Positions 11,323 to 22,031 of a stretch of 64,000 nucleotides of DNA are shown one piece after another. The position numbers were made by a program, and so were the translations under genes. The notes below the pieces were generated by a model. It worked only from the letters and a program-made list of their open reading frames with translations. It made no database searches and was not told the DNA's origin. Origin of the DNA: Euglena gracilis (lineage: Eukaryota > Euglenida > Euglenophyceae > Euglenales); the NCBI GenBank assembly GCA_039621445.1, contig CP154955.1, forward strand, positions 2,572,619 through 2,636,618. The letters run 5' to 3'. How positions within the stretch are numbered: the stretch's first letter is position 1; every line of letters starts with the position of its first letter.

Positions 11323-12192
11323 ATGGTTGATCTGACACATAAACAGGTTTCCGCTGTCATTGGAATTGCAGAACAGCACCCCAATTCAGCAGAATTTTGT
11401 ACGCGCATTAGTCGCGAACTTTCTGGTGTTTTGGAGAATCCTATTTACGCCTGCGATATAGATCCCGCTATTCCGGCACCTTTTGGTGTTTGTAACATTG
11501 AGCTTAAGGAAGGCGCAAAGCCAATGCATCAGAAAACTTTCCGTTGTTCAGGAGAAAGAGAGATGGAATGAAATGATTGAAAAGCTCATAGAGCGGAAGT
11601 GGATCATCCCTTCCAAAAGTGAATGGACCTCCCAAGCTTTTGTGCTTCCTAAGCCCCCAGACCCATCAGATCAGAAAAAGTGGAGGCTGGTACTGGATTA
11701 TTGGTAATTGAACTCACAAACTAAGGATGACCCATTCCCGCTACCTCTCATAGAGGACATTATCACAAAACAAGTGGATAACCGCTTGTGATCAATTTTC
11801 GACCTGGAGGATTGTTTCCACCAAATGCATCTGGATCCCGATTCGCAAGCCTATACAGCTTTTGTAAAATCCAGAGGTGTTTACCAATGGACGGTTTTAC
11901 CAATGGGTGTTAAGAATGGACCAGCAAAGTTTCAGCGCATGATCCAATGGGTCCTACGGGATTTACCGTTTGCGCTGGTATACATTGATGATGTTTTGGT
12001 GGGTAACCAACCTCCTTCAGCGAATACACACGAGAATTTTCTCGACATTCACTATCGTGATGTTCGTGCGGTATTAGCCGCATTTCTCAAGCATAGACGT
12101 TTTGTCAAAGGTGCCAAAATGCACTTGTTTGGCGAAATGATAAAGTTTTGCGGTCACATTCTTAATAATGGCCAACGCCGAGCGGCGCCTAG
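11323..12192 (+). pseudogene. Reverse transcriptase of the large gypsy element, N-terminal and palm part
   Basis: RT motifs in order: KWIIPSKSEWTSQAFVLPKP, then LVLDYW, stop, LN (usually DYRxLN), then SIFDLEDCFHQM, then VLPMGVKNGPAKFQRM, then ALVYIDDVLVG with the two catalytic Asp, then FCGHILNNG. There is a frame change near 11560 and stops at about 11705 (TAA) and 11788 (TGA). The latter lies where Trp would fit (TGG to TGA). The domain runs up to the target site at 12193, where the nested element interrupts it. Confidence 0.85.
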
Positions 12193-12197
12193 CAAAC
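12193..12197. repeat. Target-site duplication of the nested element, left copy (CAAAC)
   Basis: CAAAC precedes the TG of the 5' LTR, and CAAAC at 20178-20182 follows the CA of the 3' LTR. Both belong to a Lys-Leu codon pair of the host RT/RNase H. Confidence 0.9.
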
Positions 12198-12613
12198 TGA
12201 AAATGTGGCTTTGGCTACCTTCCCCCCCCTGACCTCCCTGGGCAGTGGATGAAAGAGACCCCCTTTGCTCATTGAAGAAAGGTGCACGAACCTTCACTCA
12301 CTATTGGCCCATGTGTGCTTTATGGGGGGGGCCTTCCACAAAGGAGTCTTCCCCAACGCCCCCCCCCACCAACCGCCCAACCACACCTACCACTTCTTGC
12401 TATGACGTTCCTGACTTTTTTGGTGTACATATGTCTCACCTCTGCACAGGCTGGCCTTGGTGCTTTGTCGGACAGTGTGTTTTATGCTTGCTGAAGTGTT
12501 TTGGTCAAAGCGACCGAAGGAGGACTTGGAAAAAGGTCGAGAGAGAGGAGAGTTCAAAAAAAAGAAGGATCCTACGCAAGCTGAGTCCAAGCAAAAGGAC
12601 TGAAAGCTTTACA
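12198..12613 (+). repeat. 5' LTR of the nested element
   Basis: Begins TGAAAATGTGG and ends GCTTTACA (canonical TG...CA). About 15 substitutions plus changes in G and C runs separate it from 19760-20177, so about 96% identity by eye. Confidence 0.95.
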
Positions 12614-12615
12614 AT

Positions 12616-12633
12616 TGGTTGCAGAAGGGTATC
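12616..12633 (+). promoter_or_regulatory. Primer-binding site of the nested element
   Basis: TGGTTGCAGAAGGGTATC starts two bases after the LTR. TGG complements the CCA of a tRNA 3' end; the expected tRNA would end CTTCTGCAACCA. The tRNA species is not identified. Confidence 0.65.
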
Positions 12634-12918
12634 ATCTACCTCGACCTGCTGTCTATCCTACCCGTGGTCGCCGCTGTCGTCGGAAGTCGTCGGAGGAACG
12701 ACACCGCCGAGAGCAAGAAGAGGAGAAGTGAGTCGCCGAGGAGCTCTGACCTTCCCTCTGACCGCTTGACTGGACCCCGCCTGACCCGCTCCTTTGTGTT
12801 TGGCCGCCATTCAAAGCTTTTTACTAAGGCCAGCCGGACAAAGCCCACCCCCGGGGAGAGACAAAGAAAGAGAACCCTCTCAAGTGTGAAAAGCCATAGC
12901 GTGAGCCTGTGAGCCGCC

Positions 12919-14101
12919 ATGACTGAGTCACCACCGCCTGAACAAGAGCCTGAGCATCAGTCCACTTTACAGGACATCGAGGAGAAGCTGAAGGACCTCG
13001 AGCTCAGAGTCTTCGGCCACGAGTCCAAGGACTCGTCGACCCCTCTCGTTTCCCCGTTCACACCCCACTCTTTTTGGGAGAAGAGGACTGAGAAGTTCAA
13101 GGGTAGCTTGGAGTTGAAAGAAAGTTCTGTGACAGCCAAACTGCCTCCTATCTCGTTGCCTTCGTTTGATGGTTCGGACCTTGAAGCCTTTTTGGTTGCG
13201 TCTTTTCGGTGTGAAAAGTGCCCCAGAAGCTTTCCAGTTGGATTGGCTCATCCAATGTGTTGTTCCCAAGTACAGAAATGTTTTTGAAAAGGTTGTTGAG
13301 GAGCAGCCCCAACTTGACAAAGTGCTTTTGGCATTGTCCCAACTGTTTCCGAAGCTCGAGAACGACCTTATGCTTCGAGAGTCCCTTGACCATCCCCAGT
13401 CCCTTCCAGTCACCCCAGACCCAGCCACAGTGAAAAGGTTGTTGGTTGAGTTTGAGGAGGTGACAGCCAGAATGTCAAATGGAGCTTTGGGAGACCAAGA
13501 AAAGTACCTCTACCTCTCCAAGAAAATTCACCCCAAGATGCTTTCTGAGCTGAGACAAGACAGGTACTACAAAAGGAGGACAGAAACTTATGAGGATTTG
13601 AAAGTTTTTGAAGGATTGCTGGAAAAGGCCCAAGAAGATTGGTTGGAACATCATCTTCAAAAGAGAATTTCGCTGCATACTCTCCAGGAAACTCCCCAGC
13701 CACAAAAATCCCAAGGAGACTTGCCCATGGCTGATTCCCAGGTTTCCTCATCTTCCAAGCCTTCAGCGTTTTCCCAGGTTCAAGGCAAAGGAAAGGGCAA
13801 AGGATGTTACGCCAAAGGCAAAGGAAGTGGTCCTGCCAAAGGCAAGGGCAAAGGCAAGGGTTTTCCCCATGTGCAAGGTGTGCAAAGTCAGCCCAACCAA
13901 CCTGGACCCCCTCAGTTTTCTGTTTCTCTTTGGTGCAAGTTTTGTGGGAAGAAAGGTCATTATGAGGACAAATGTTGGACAAAACAAAAAGAGGAAAGAA
14001 AGGCCAAAGCAAAGGAGATAAGTTCACCCCATCCTCACAAACCCCCACACAACAACCCGATTCAGCCAAAAAGAGGAAAATTGACACACTCCACATTTTG
14101 A
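12919..14101 (+). pseudogene. Gag of the nested element, with CCHC zinc knuckle; one frameshift
   Basis: Starts at ATG 12919 in a GCCGCCATG context. Residues 15-40 are a short coiled coil (DIEEKLKDLELRVFG). LPSFDGSDLEAFL marks the beginning of the capsid-type Gag core. Around 13195-13215 the frame moves from 1 to 2, then runs openly to 14101 through a helical core (VVPKYRNVFEKVVEEQ). A basic KGKG linker repeat (13785-13860) follows, then a CKFCGKKGHYEDKC zinc knuckle (C-X2-C-X4-H-X4-C) at 13936-13977 for RNA binding. The size fits gypsy Gag. Confidence 0.85.
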
Positions 14102-14406
14102 AAGGTACATCCCTCATCACCAATGTGACCATCAATGGGACATCCCTCAAAGCCATCATCGACAGTGGTGCGACGACAAGTGCCTTTGCCCGGAAATGTG
14201 TTCCACCAGGTGCCATCATGAGATCGATGGTTGTCCCCATCCAAGTTGGAAATGGAGGTGTGATTTTTTCGGATGGGACAGCCGAGCTCACTCTCCAATT
14301 TGGGGAGAGCATTTTGAAGCAAGAGGCGTTGGTCATCCAAACAAACGCTTTTGAAGCCGTTTTGGGCATGTATTTTTTACCAATGAAAAAGTGGGTGGTC
14401 CTTTGA
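14098..14406 (+). CDS. Retropepsin-like protease of the nested element
   Basis: Open in frame 1 from about 13972, overlapping the Gag end in another frame, as in elements that use a frameshift between Gag and Pol. It shows IIDSGATTSAFARK, where D-S-G replaces the common D-T-G but keeps the catalytic Asp. The C-terminal side has VLGMYFL in place of the usual ILGxDFL. It would mature the Gag-Pol polyprotein. It ends at TGA 14404-14406, so Pol downstream is cut off by stops. Confidence 0.75.
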   Translation: MKGTSLITNVTINGTSLKAIIDSGATTSAFARKCVPPGAIMRSMVVPIQVGNGGVIFSDGTAELTLQFGESILKQEALVIQTNAFEAVLGMYFLPMKKWVVL

Positions 14407-14463
14407 CACAACCCCCCCCTTGCAAGTTGCTCGTGGAAGGAAAAAAGTATCCTTTGATGGAAA

Positions 14464-14979
14464 ATGATGGTTCAAGGATTCATCGGATTTACCGACTCTT
14501 CAAAAGGGAAAGTTACACGCTTGTCCCCAATGTCAAAAAAGAAGTTCTTTCTCGTTTGTAAATCAACGATTTTGACATCGAGGTGGACCTATTCGCAAAC
14601 CACAGAAACTTCCAAGAGGCTCGGTATTGTACCCGGGCGAACAACTCATTTTTCTACGATTGTAGTCGGATCGGAGAAAAGGAAGGTGCCTTTTTATGTG
14701 CGAATCCCCCTTTCTCGGTCCTTGACCGAGTTTTGACCATTGTTATTGGAGGCGTATTTTGGAAAAGCTCTCCATTGCCCAAGTTCAAGTCCCCAATGGC
14801 ATGGAAACGTACCGTTCCGATTTTCAAGAAAAAGCATTGCCAGCCCCACAGTGAAATACAATTGTTTCGGTTTTGGATTCCAAGTCGAAAAGCATCCCGA
14901 TTTCGGAGTTGGACCCCAAGATCGTCAAATGGATTTTGAGGAAATGTCGGAAATGGGATTTGGAGCATTTAGTGAATGA
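14464..14979 (+). pseudogene. Dam-like domain of the nested element, frame-broken
   Basis: One frame reads VDLFANHRNFQEARY, then CANPPFSVLDRVLT. This is the DIRS-type Dam-like pattern (DLFA, Asn, then NPPF). The NPPF tetrad is kept here. After 14740 the frame changes and the hydrophobic strand that should follow is broken. It lies between protease and RT, the same unusual place as in the host element. Confidence 0.6.
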
Positions 14980-15585
14980 AGTCAAAAAGTACCCCAAAGT
15001 GAGCGTGGAGGGCATGGAAAGGGAGATTTAAGTGGATATTGATGAAATCCCGTTGTCTCCCCCCGCTTCACACATCTCCTCCTTGCCCCACGACTCTCTT
15101 TTTCAGATGGAGAAAATCTCAAGTGTCATCGAAGTGGGTGCCGAATTATCAATTGAAGTGGACTTGAGCTTCAGCGAGATGGACTACCAACCATTACCAA
15201 CCATGGTTTCAAGCAATGAAGAATTGGAGTTCAATGGAGCCGATGGTATGGAAGTCCGAGGTACCCCCTCTTCCCCCTTCACCGTTTCGGATGGAGAATT
15301 GTCCAAGGTGTGTGAAAGACTTTTGCAACAAATTCCCGTTCCACAAAAAGATGGTTTGTTTGACAAGGAAATCTTCATGGTGATTTGCAAGGTGACCTAG
15401 CCTGTTTTGAAAAAGAACCTCAATTGAAAGTGCTCCTTGAAAAGTACATGGAAATTTTTGGTCCTCTCCAGAGCCACGGCATGGGTTGTCAACTCGTCCA
15501 ATGTGATTTGGAACTCAAGGATGAGTTCAAGGGGAGGGTGATCCGTGGCAAATGTTGGCCAATGAGCGAAAAGGATTCCATGTAA
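14980..15585 (+). pseudogene. Linker of nested Pol between Dam-like domain and RT
   Basis: Acidic, Ser/Pro-rich ORF (15032-15397) followed in another frame by an RT N-terminal-like stretch: EKYMEIFGPLQSHGMGCQL and KGRVIRGKCWPMSE, the place where gypsy RTs have the E/D-rich lead and a Lys/Arg-Pro motif. A stop lies at 15583. Assignment to the RT lead is by position. Confidence 0.45.
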
Positions 15586-15597
15586 ATTCATAAACAA

Positions 15598-16330
15598 GTG
15601 AACGAACTGGTGGAAAGTGGGTTGGTGGAGAGCTACCCCAAAGGAAAGACCCCAACCCGTCGTTCTCCAACATTTTTGGTGGAAAAGAAGGAAAGCCAAT
15701 CAAAAAGAATGGTGGGCCAAAACAAAAAGGTCAACGACCATGTGAAAAGTCATTCGGCATTTTTACCAAACATGGAACAAATGGTCGAAAATTTTGCCCA
15801 ATGTCGATGGAAATCAAAACTCGACCTACGAAGTGGGTTTTGGCAAGTCGGTTTGAGTGAAAGGGCAAAATACCTCACCGAATTTGTCACTTTTGGAATT
15901 CAAGCCGCTCCCGCAATTTTTAGAGAACTCATGGAAAGGGTGATTTCCGAAATGAAGGAGAATCCACATTTTGCAAATTTGTTGGACCCGAAAAATGGCC
16001 TAAGGAAATGTTTTGTGGGAGCATTTTTTGATGATGTCGGGGTTGGAGCATCGACCATCCCCGAACATTTGTTTTTGTTGGAGGAACTTTTCAAAGTGGT
16101 GAAGAAGCACAAGCTCCGAATCAAGTTGACCAAGCGTGACTTTTTGAAAGGAAGCATTGAGTACCTTGGTTTTTCGGTTCAATGGGGATCATGGAGGCCG
16201 AGTGAGAAAAAGATTCAAGCTTTGGTGGATTTCAAAGTGAAAAGTTTGAAAGACCTCCGTGCATTTTTGGGAGCTTGCAACTTTTTTTCGTCGCCATGTG
16301 AAAGCATTCACATTATCAAGTGCGGATTTG
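15598..16330 (+). CDS. Reverse transcriptase of the nested element
   Basis: Contiguous ORF with RT fingers and palm: LVESGLVESYPKGKTPTRRS, then SKLDLRSGFWQVGLSE, then FVTFGIQAAPAIFRELM, then the catalytic box CFVGAFFDDVGVGA (F-x-D-D variant of YxDD), then KRDFLKGSIEYLGF and LRAFLGACNFF at the thumb/connection. It copies element RNA into DNA in the particle. The ORF ends early because the frame shifts near 16280 into the RNase H frame (16259-16795). Confidence 0.9.
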
Positions 16331-16870
16331 ACCGATCTTCTCAAGAAAAATGCAAGATTTGTTTGGAACCAAAAAGAAGAAAAGCTTATCGAGAACATCA
16401 AGCAAAAAATTTTGGATGCGGTGCCCCTCGGGGTACCACGGTCGTGTGGAGAAATGGTTGTCATTACCGATGCCTCCGACCGGGGGGGAGGTGGTACGAT
16501 TTTTCAATGGCAATCGTTTGACCTCTCTCAAGTCCCTCAAGGTTTCGCAACCCAAGGTATGTCCAAAGAAGGTGTGCTCATTCACAATTACCCAAATGAA
16601 TTTCGGTTGGTACCCATCGGGCATTGGAATTGGAAATGGTGCCCCACAAGATCCCGGTATTCAACTTTTGAACAAGAACTTTTGTCCTGTGTGCTAATTT
16701 TTTCAACGCAAAGTCGAATTTTGCAAGGTTTGCCGGTTGTTTGGTTTTGTGATCATGAGTCCATAATTAATTTCTTGGACAAAGAACCCCCGTGAATCAA
16801 AGATTGAGACGTTGGTTTTGTTTTTTGGGTAAATTCAAGATCAAGATTGTGCATACACCCGGAATGAAGA
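16331..16870 (+). pseudogene. RNase H of the nested element
   Basis: Continues RT in frame 2 (16259-16795). MVVITDASDRGGGGTIFQW holds the first catalytic Asp, STFEQELLSCVL the catalytic Glu, and VVWFCDHESIINFL the second Asp motif. After the stop at about 16795 a neighbouring frame carries the ending LGKFKIKIVHTPGMKNEWCD, the usual P-G-N-ADxLSR tail. It degrades the RNA strand during reverse transcription. Only small indels separate the parts. Confidence 0.85.
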
Positions 16871-16989
16871 ATGAGTGGTGTGATTGGTTGTCAAGGAGTT
16901 ATTTTGACCAAAAGTTCAATGTTGAATTCGAAAAGTTGGCAAAAGATGCATTCAAAAAGATGGACTCCCAATTGGATCTTTCTTTGCGA

Positions 16990-18180
16990 GTTTTGTCGTT
17001 TGAGATGAAAGACTTCAATTTTCCATTGGATTACCCATCGAGCGATTTTGCCGAAGTTTGGGAAAAATTAGAACCATGGAAAGCTCAAGTCATCGATGAT
17101 TGTTTGTGGTTCAAGGCCAAAGACAAACTTATTTGTGAGCGGAAATTGGCCATCCCCAAGGAAAGTCTTCCTCAAGTCTCATCGTGGCTTCATCGAATTC
17201 ATGGTCATCCCGGTCCCGAAAGTACGCTTTGGTCATTCCTAAAAAATTTCAATTCATCCCTCTCGAGAAAGGATTTGTTTGGTTTGTTTCGGAATGTTTT
17301 GGGTTCATGTGAAACATGTGTCATGTCAAAACCAAGTTCACAAGCCGATCGTGGACTTTTGGGTTGTTTGCCAATTCCTCCCCTTTCATTAATTCCTCCT
17401 CCATCATTTTTCTCGATTTTGTCGTCCTTGATGAATTGAATTCTTTTGAATTCATTGTGGATGGTTTGAGTCGGTTTTGTTTGTACCCCCCATGCCACAA
17501 AGAAGTGACGGGTGAAAAAGTCTTGAAGATGATTTTGAAAGAATGGGTGGAAAAATTTGGTCGCCCCAACGAAGTTTTGAGTGACAATGACATTCACTTC
17601 AAGTGTAGTTCTGGTTTTTACCAAGAGGCCATGAAATGACTCGGAATCAAGGCTTCGTTTTCTCTTCCGAGGCATCCTTCATCAAATGGTTTGATGGAAA
17701 GAGAAAATCGTTCGTTTGTGCAAACATTGAGATGTCTTGTGCACGAAACGGGTACAAAAGATTGGCCAAAGTTGCTTCCGTACGTCAATTTTGTGATGAA
17801 CAGCCACATTTCCAGTTCGACGGGAATGTCTCCATCGGAACTTTTCCTCGGACGATCTCCATGTAAATTCGAAAGTGTTGGAGTACCCTGTGAAAGCCCA
17901 TCTGTCGAAAATTGGATTTTGGAACGGCTTTTGATTCAAGAAAAGGCAAGTTTGAGGCTAAACATCTCAGAAGTTTGGCGATGGAGCGGAAAAACAAGGT
18001 TCGGAAACCTGCCGTTTATGAAATTGGTCAATTTGCCCTCGTCCACAAGTCTCGATGGCCCCAAAGAAAAGTCTAAAAGATCGCCAGTCCATGGTTTGGA
18101 CCCTAAAAAGTTGTTCAAGTGCACTACAACTCTTTGCAAATTTTGGCATCTCCATCATTGGGAGGTTTGTTGAAAGTTTC
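16990..18180 (+). pseudogene. Integrase of the nested element, three frames
   Basis: The zinc-binding part is in frame 1: HRIHGHPGPESTLW with C-E-T-C about 45 residues later (HHCC). The core is in another frame: IIFLDFVVLDELNSFEFIVD with the first Asp, then EVLSDNDIHF with the second. The glutamate lies in a third stretch reading NGLMERENRSF. The C-terminal part (17691-18173) has SSTGMSPSELFLGRSP, typical of gypsy integrases. All DDE residues can be found, but not in one frame. It joins element DNA to the target. Confidence 0.85.
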
Positions 18181-19244
18181 GTTCTCCCAAGTGAAAGACT
18201 GGAGTTCTGTCCATGACCCACACAATGACACTTCGTTTTTGTTTGAGGAGTGTGAGGAATTTGATGGTGCACAAACCCCTGCATCATTCACAGGTCACGC
18301 ACACGACCGAGGAACAGGCGGCGAACAGCGAGGCGCAAGCGACGCACTCAGAGGCGCACGCGACGAACGCACGACAAAACCAGAACACGACAGAACAAGG
18401 CCAGACCAGGAAACGCCATGCGAAAGGCCCAGAACAGCCGAACGAGCACGCGACGCACGGCCGAGCGCACGCGACGAACCCCCAGGAAGACCAGAAGGAC
18501 CCAACCACCAGAAAGACCAGGTTTTTCCCCCTTTTTCTTCTCAGATGGTTACCAGAAGCAAGGCCCGAGGGCCAGAATCAAGTTTGAATTCAAAGAAATC
18601 AAAATTTGAAGTTGGTCGACTTGGAGGTGAATCCAAGAGAATTTGGAGAAAAAAGTCGGAGATTGAGAAAGACAACTTGGAGGAGAGTGGTCCAGATGGA
18701 CATTTGCAGCAGGCTGCTGCAGCTACTGCTTTTGCAGTTGCTGCTGAAGAACTTGCTGATGATGTTCAAAATGTTGATGATCTTGCTGCTGAACTTCCAC
18801 AAAAAGAACTTCAACAAGATGATGTTCTGGGGCCTGTGGGCCCAATGCTGCAGCCCTGTGCTGCAGATTCTGTGCCTGTTTCAGTTTCACAGCCAGAACC
18901 AGAAAAAGTCAGCAGTTTTGCTTCAGAATGTGTTTCAGATTTGCCCAAAACAGCCAGACAGTTTTCAGAAATGGAGGCGGAAGAAATGGGTTTTTACAAT
19001 GTTGAAGCCATTTTGGATCACAAGTTCAGAAATGGTTTGGAGGTTTTTGACAAAGTGGGAGAATTACCCAGTGCATTCATCAACATGGGAACCAGTCAGA
19101 AGTTTTGTTTTGCCAGGTGGAAGAATGAACTCAGTTTTTCAGAATTACATTCAGGAGAATGATTTGCAAGATGTTTTGAAGAAAGTGCAGAAGAATGTGA
19201 ATACCCAACCCAGTCCAGTTTTCACAGTCATACTGTTTCCATGA
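18181..19244 (+). CDS. Integrase tail with Arg/Glu-rich, Ala/Gln-rich and chromodomain-like parts
   Basis: Frame 2 ORF (18119-19162). It starts with the end of an SH3-like integrase tail (LKVSFSQVKDWSSV), then a charged repeat region (18290-18510), then an Ala-rich stretch (QQAAAATAFAVAAEELADD). Near the end GFYNVEAILDHKFRNG and FARWKNELSF match the two conserved ends of a chromodomain, with a longer than usual spacer. Chromodomains direct integration through histone marks; the aromatic residues here are only partly kept. The large insert between integrase and chromodomain is unusual. Confidence 0.6.
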
Positions 19245-19759
19245 AATTTGGTGCCATGGGCATCAGAAACTGAACCCAGCATGCACAACCAGCCAAAGAA
19301 AGCAGAATAACCCCTCTCTTTTCTAAGATGTTGTTGTTCACCATTTTGATGAAGATAGAGCTGTCGTTCTTCATTTTGATGTTCTTTGACTTTGGTGTTC
19401 TTTGATTTGTTGTTCTTTGTTGGTCTTCAAGTTCATGTCTGTTGGATTGATTTCAGATGATGTTTGATTATGGCTTTTCCCAGGTTTTGTGTGAGAGAGA
19501 AAGGCCAGAGAGAGAGAGAGAGCAAACGGGAAAGAGAAAGAAAACCACACAGCAGCCAAACACACGACACAGACAGGCTGGCTGGTGTAAAAAGTTTTTG
19601 ATTTCTCTTCCACTGCCCCCTGACCAAAAAAAAAAGTGAACAATTGATGCCGATTTTACGGCCCACGTTCACGAGTCAAAAAAAAAAGACGTTCGCCTGA
19701 GAATTTCAGCCAAGTATTTTGAGCCCCCTTTTGTGTGTTGCTCCACCAAGGGGGGGGAT
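19245..19759 (+). other. 3' untranslated region and polypurine tract of the nested element
   Basis: No ORF with coding character. GAGAGAGA-rich segment at 19491-19525. The purine run AAGGGGGGGGA at 19748-19758 ends just before the 3' LTR and would prime plus-strand DNA synthesis. Confidence 0.7.
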
Positions 19760-20177
19760 TGAAAAGGTGGCTTTGGCTACCTTCCCTCCCTGACCTCCCT
19801 GGGCAGTGGATGAAAGAGACCCGCTTTGCTCATTGAAGAAAGGTGCACGAACCTTCACTCACTATTGGCCCATGTGTTACTTTATGGGGGGGGGCCTTCC
19901 ACAAAGGAGTCTTCCCCAACGCCCCCCCCCCACCAACCGCCCAACCACACCTACCCATTCTTACTATGACGTTCCTGACTTTTTTGGTGTACATACGTCT
20001 CACCTCCGCGCAGGCTGGCCTTGGTGCTTTGTCATACAATGTGTTTTATGCTTGCTGAAGTGTTTTGGTGAAATCGACCGAAGGAGGACTTGGAAAAAGG
20101 TCGAGAAAGAGGAGAGTTCAAAAAAAAGAAGGATCCTACGCAAGCTGAGTCCAAGCAAAAGGACTGAAAGCTTTACA
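19760..20177 (+). repeat. 3' LTR of the nested element
   Basis: TGAAAAGGTGGC...GCTTTACA, direct copy of 12198-12613, followed by the target duplication CAAAC at 20178-20182. Confidence 0.95.
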
Positions 20178-20182
20178 CAAAC

Positions 20183-20840
20183 TAGAGGCCATTAAGAAAT
20201 GGATACCTGTGGTCATCAAGACCATGACCCTTTTGAAAGTATTTTTGGGATTAGCCCAATACTACGCGATGTACATGAAAGATTTCGCGAAAATCTCGGT
20301 ACCTCTAACGAGGCAGCTCAAAAATCGCCCACCCGAAAATAAAAAAATCAAATCGGACGCAGATATGCGTGAAGCTCTAGAGAGAATTAAAAAAGCTAAT
20401 GACGTAATCGACATCGCAGATCCCTACAAGCCTTATGTGCTAGAAGTCGATAACGGCGATTATGCTGTAGGCAGTGTTCTAAGCCAGCATAATGCGGCTA
20501 ACGAATTACGCCCTGTGGCATTTTTCAGCAGAAAGCTACAAGGTGAAGATGGCAAATGCCAAGTCAAATGGAGTATCCGTGAGAAAGAAACGTACGCAAT
20601 CGTACTTACTTTGCAAAAATTCCGTAGTTGGTCGCCAGTTCCTTGGTGCAAATACTAGTGTTGACTGACCATGAGAGTCTTCAACACTGGCATACCGAGG
20701 ACCTGAACAAAGCTATGTATTCTGTAGGCCTAAGACGCCGATGGCATGAATTTTTGAGCCAATTCAACCTAGTGGTTGTATATACCCCGGGTCATACACA
20801 GAAAGTAGCAGACCCGCTCAGTCAAGCACCCTGGCATTAC
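20183..20840 (+). pseudogene. RNase H and RT connection of the large gypsy element (resumes after the insertion)
   Basis: Starts mid-domain with LEAIKKWIP, which joins in frame to APSK at 12192, as expected for the RT thumb. LLKVFLGLAQYYAMYMKDFA is the connection helix. PYVLEVDNGDYAVGSVLSQH holds the first catalytic Asp, REKETYAIVLTLQKF the Glu, and after a frame change near 20640 VLTDHESLQHW the next Asp and VVVYTPGHTQKVADPLS the C-terminal motif. Frame 1 to about 20655, then frame 3. The parts are well kept apart from one shift. Confidence 0.85.
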
Positions 20841-22031
20841 CCCGGTAATCCGGGTGAAGGTGATGTCACTTTTCATGGCAGCCAAGATGCTGATGAATAT
20901 GCACGTCGATATGACGCAGCCGACGATATGTTGGATTCGTTTCCTGTTTCATCGATTTTTCGTTCGTTGCCAGTCTCTCATATACGCCGTAGAAGGCGAC
21001 GAGGCCGCACACCTGGTCCCCGTCACATCACGCGATCTGAATCTCCTTCCACCATCTTCTTCCGCGAATGGGATTACTCCCATGACCCTGTATATGGCAC
21101 GATAGTGCACAGACTGCGCAATGGCGAAGTTGTGCATAATTATACTCTCTCCCCTTTACGGTTGGTTTACCACGATGATGCGGGATATAAATATTGTATA
21201 CCACGTGACTTGGTTGGCGAAGTACTTTTATGTTATCACAACCAAGGTCACCCTGGGGCCCCCAAACTTCTTTCTTTGGTGGATCGCAGGTACTGTGCAA
21301 CCCTGAAAGAAAAAGAATTGCACTCGCGCTGCTTGCAAATTTCGCAACGGTGCCAAATTCAAGCGGTGAAACCGTGCAGAGGTACCCCCCCCTGGTACGC
21401 TTGACTTTTTCCACGTACCCCAGACATTTTTACCTCCCTCTGCATGGATTTTCTTGAATTAGAACCTTGCAGAGGGTCAGACGGCAAAATTCACGATTAT
21501 GTTTTTGCTGTTTATCTGTCGGTTGAGTGGCCAAAAGGCAGGGTTGACCGCGCAAATTTTAGCGCAGATATTTATGGAGAAGTGTATCTGCCTAATGGGC
21601 TTGCCGAACGAGATTGTCAGTGATCAAGATCATTTGATCTCTTCCCGATTCTTCACAACCCTATGTGGTTTACTGGGAATCGAACATCATTTTTCCATTA
21701 TATATCGCCCGAAGGGCAATGGCCGCGCCGGAGCAGCAGTGAAGGCTGTTGTAAATATGCTCCGCCTCTCACTGGCTGACTCGCGCCAGGCCTGGGTCCA
21801 GGTTTTGCCATGGTCCCTCTTTTATATAAACACCCTACCGGGTTTAGTTTTGCCGCACTCCCAATAAAAAAATGTTTTTGGGCGAGACCCGCCGTCAATT
21901 GGTGATATACCATCAGAGAGACCAGCTCGAAGTAGCGTAACCTGTGAGACATGGTTCTCTGAAGTAAAGTCTCTCAGAACAACTGTTCAGAAACGCATTA
22001 CCGATATCCATTCTCAAAAAATAAATTTTTT
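20841..22031 (+). pseudogene. Integrase of the large gypsy element, broken; catalytic Glu not found
   Basis: The zinc-binding part reads YHNQGHPGAPKL with C-rich residues downstream (HHCC-type), after an Arg-rich insert near 20985. The core is split: CMDFLELEPCRGSDG with the first Asp is in frame 3 near 21445, NEIVSDQDHLISS with the second Asp is in frame 1. Where the glutamate should be, the sequence reads NGRAGAAVKAVV, with Gly in its place. Stops and shifts at 21405-21500 and after 21865 confirm decay. Confidence 0.8.

Larger units (their letters stand above)
12198..20177 (+). mobile_element. Nested Ty3/gypsy-type LTR retrotransposon, 7,980 bp
   Basis: Complete by structure: TGAAAA...TTTACA LTRs of about 417 bp, TGG primer-binding site, Gag with zinc knuckle, protease, Dam-like domain, RT, RNase H, integrase, chromodomain-like tail, polypurine tract, 5-bp CAAAC duplication. 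Pol order (RT-RNase H-integrase) is that of Ty3/gypsy. It lies in the same orientation as its host element. Coding is broken by several frameshifts and stops. Confidence 0.95.
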
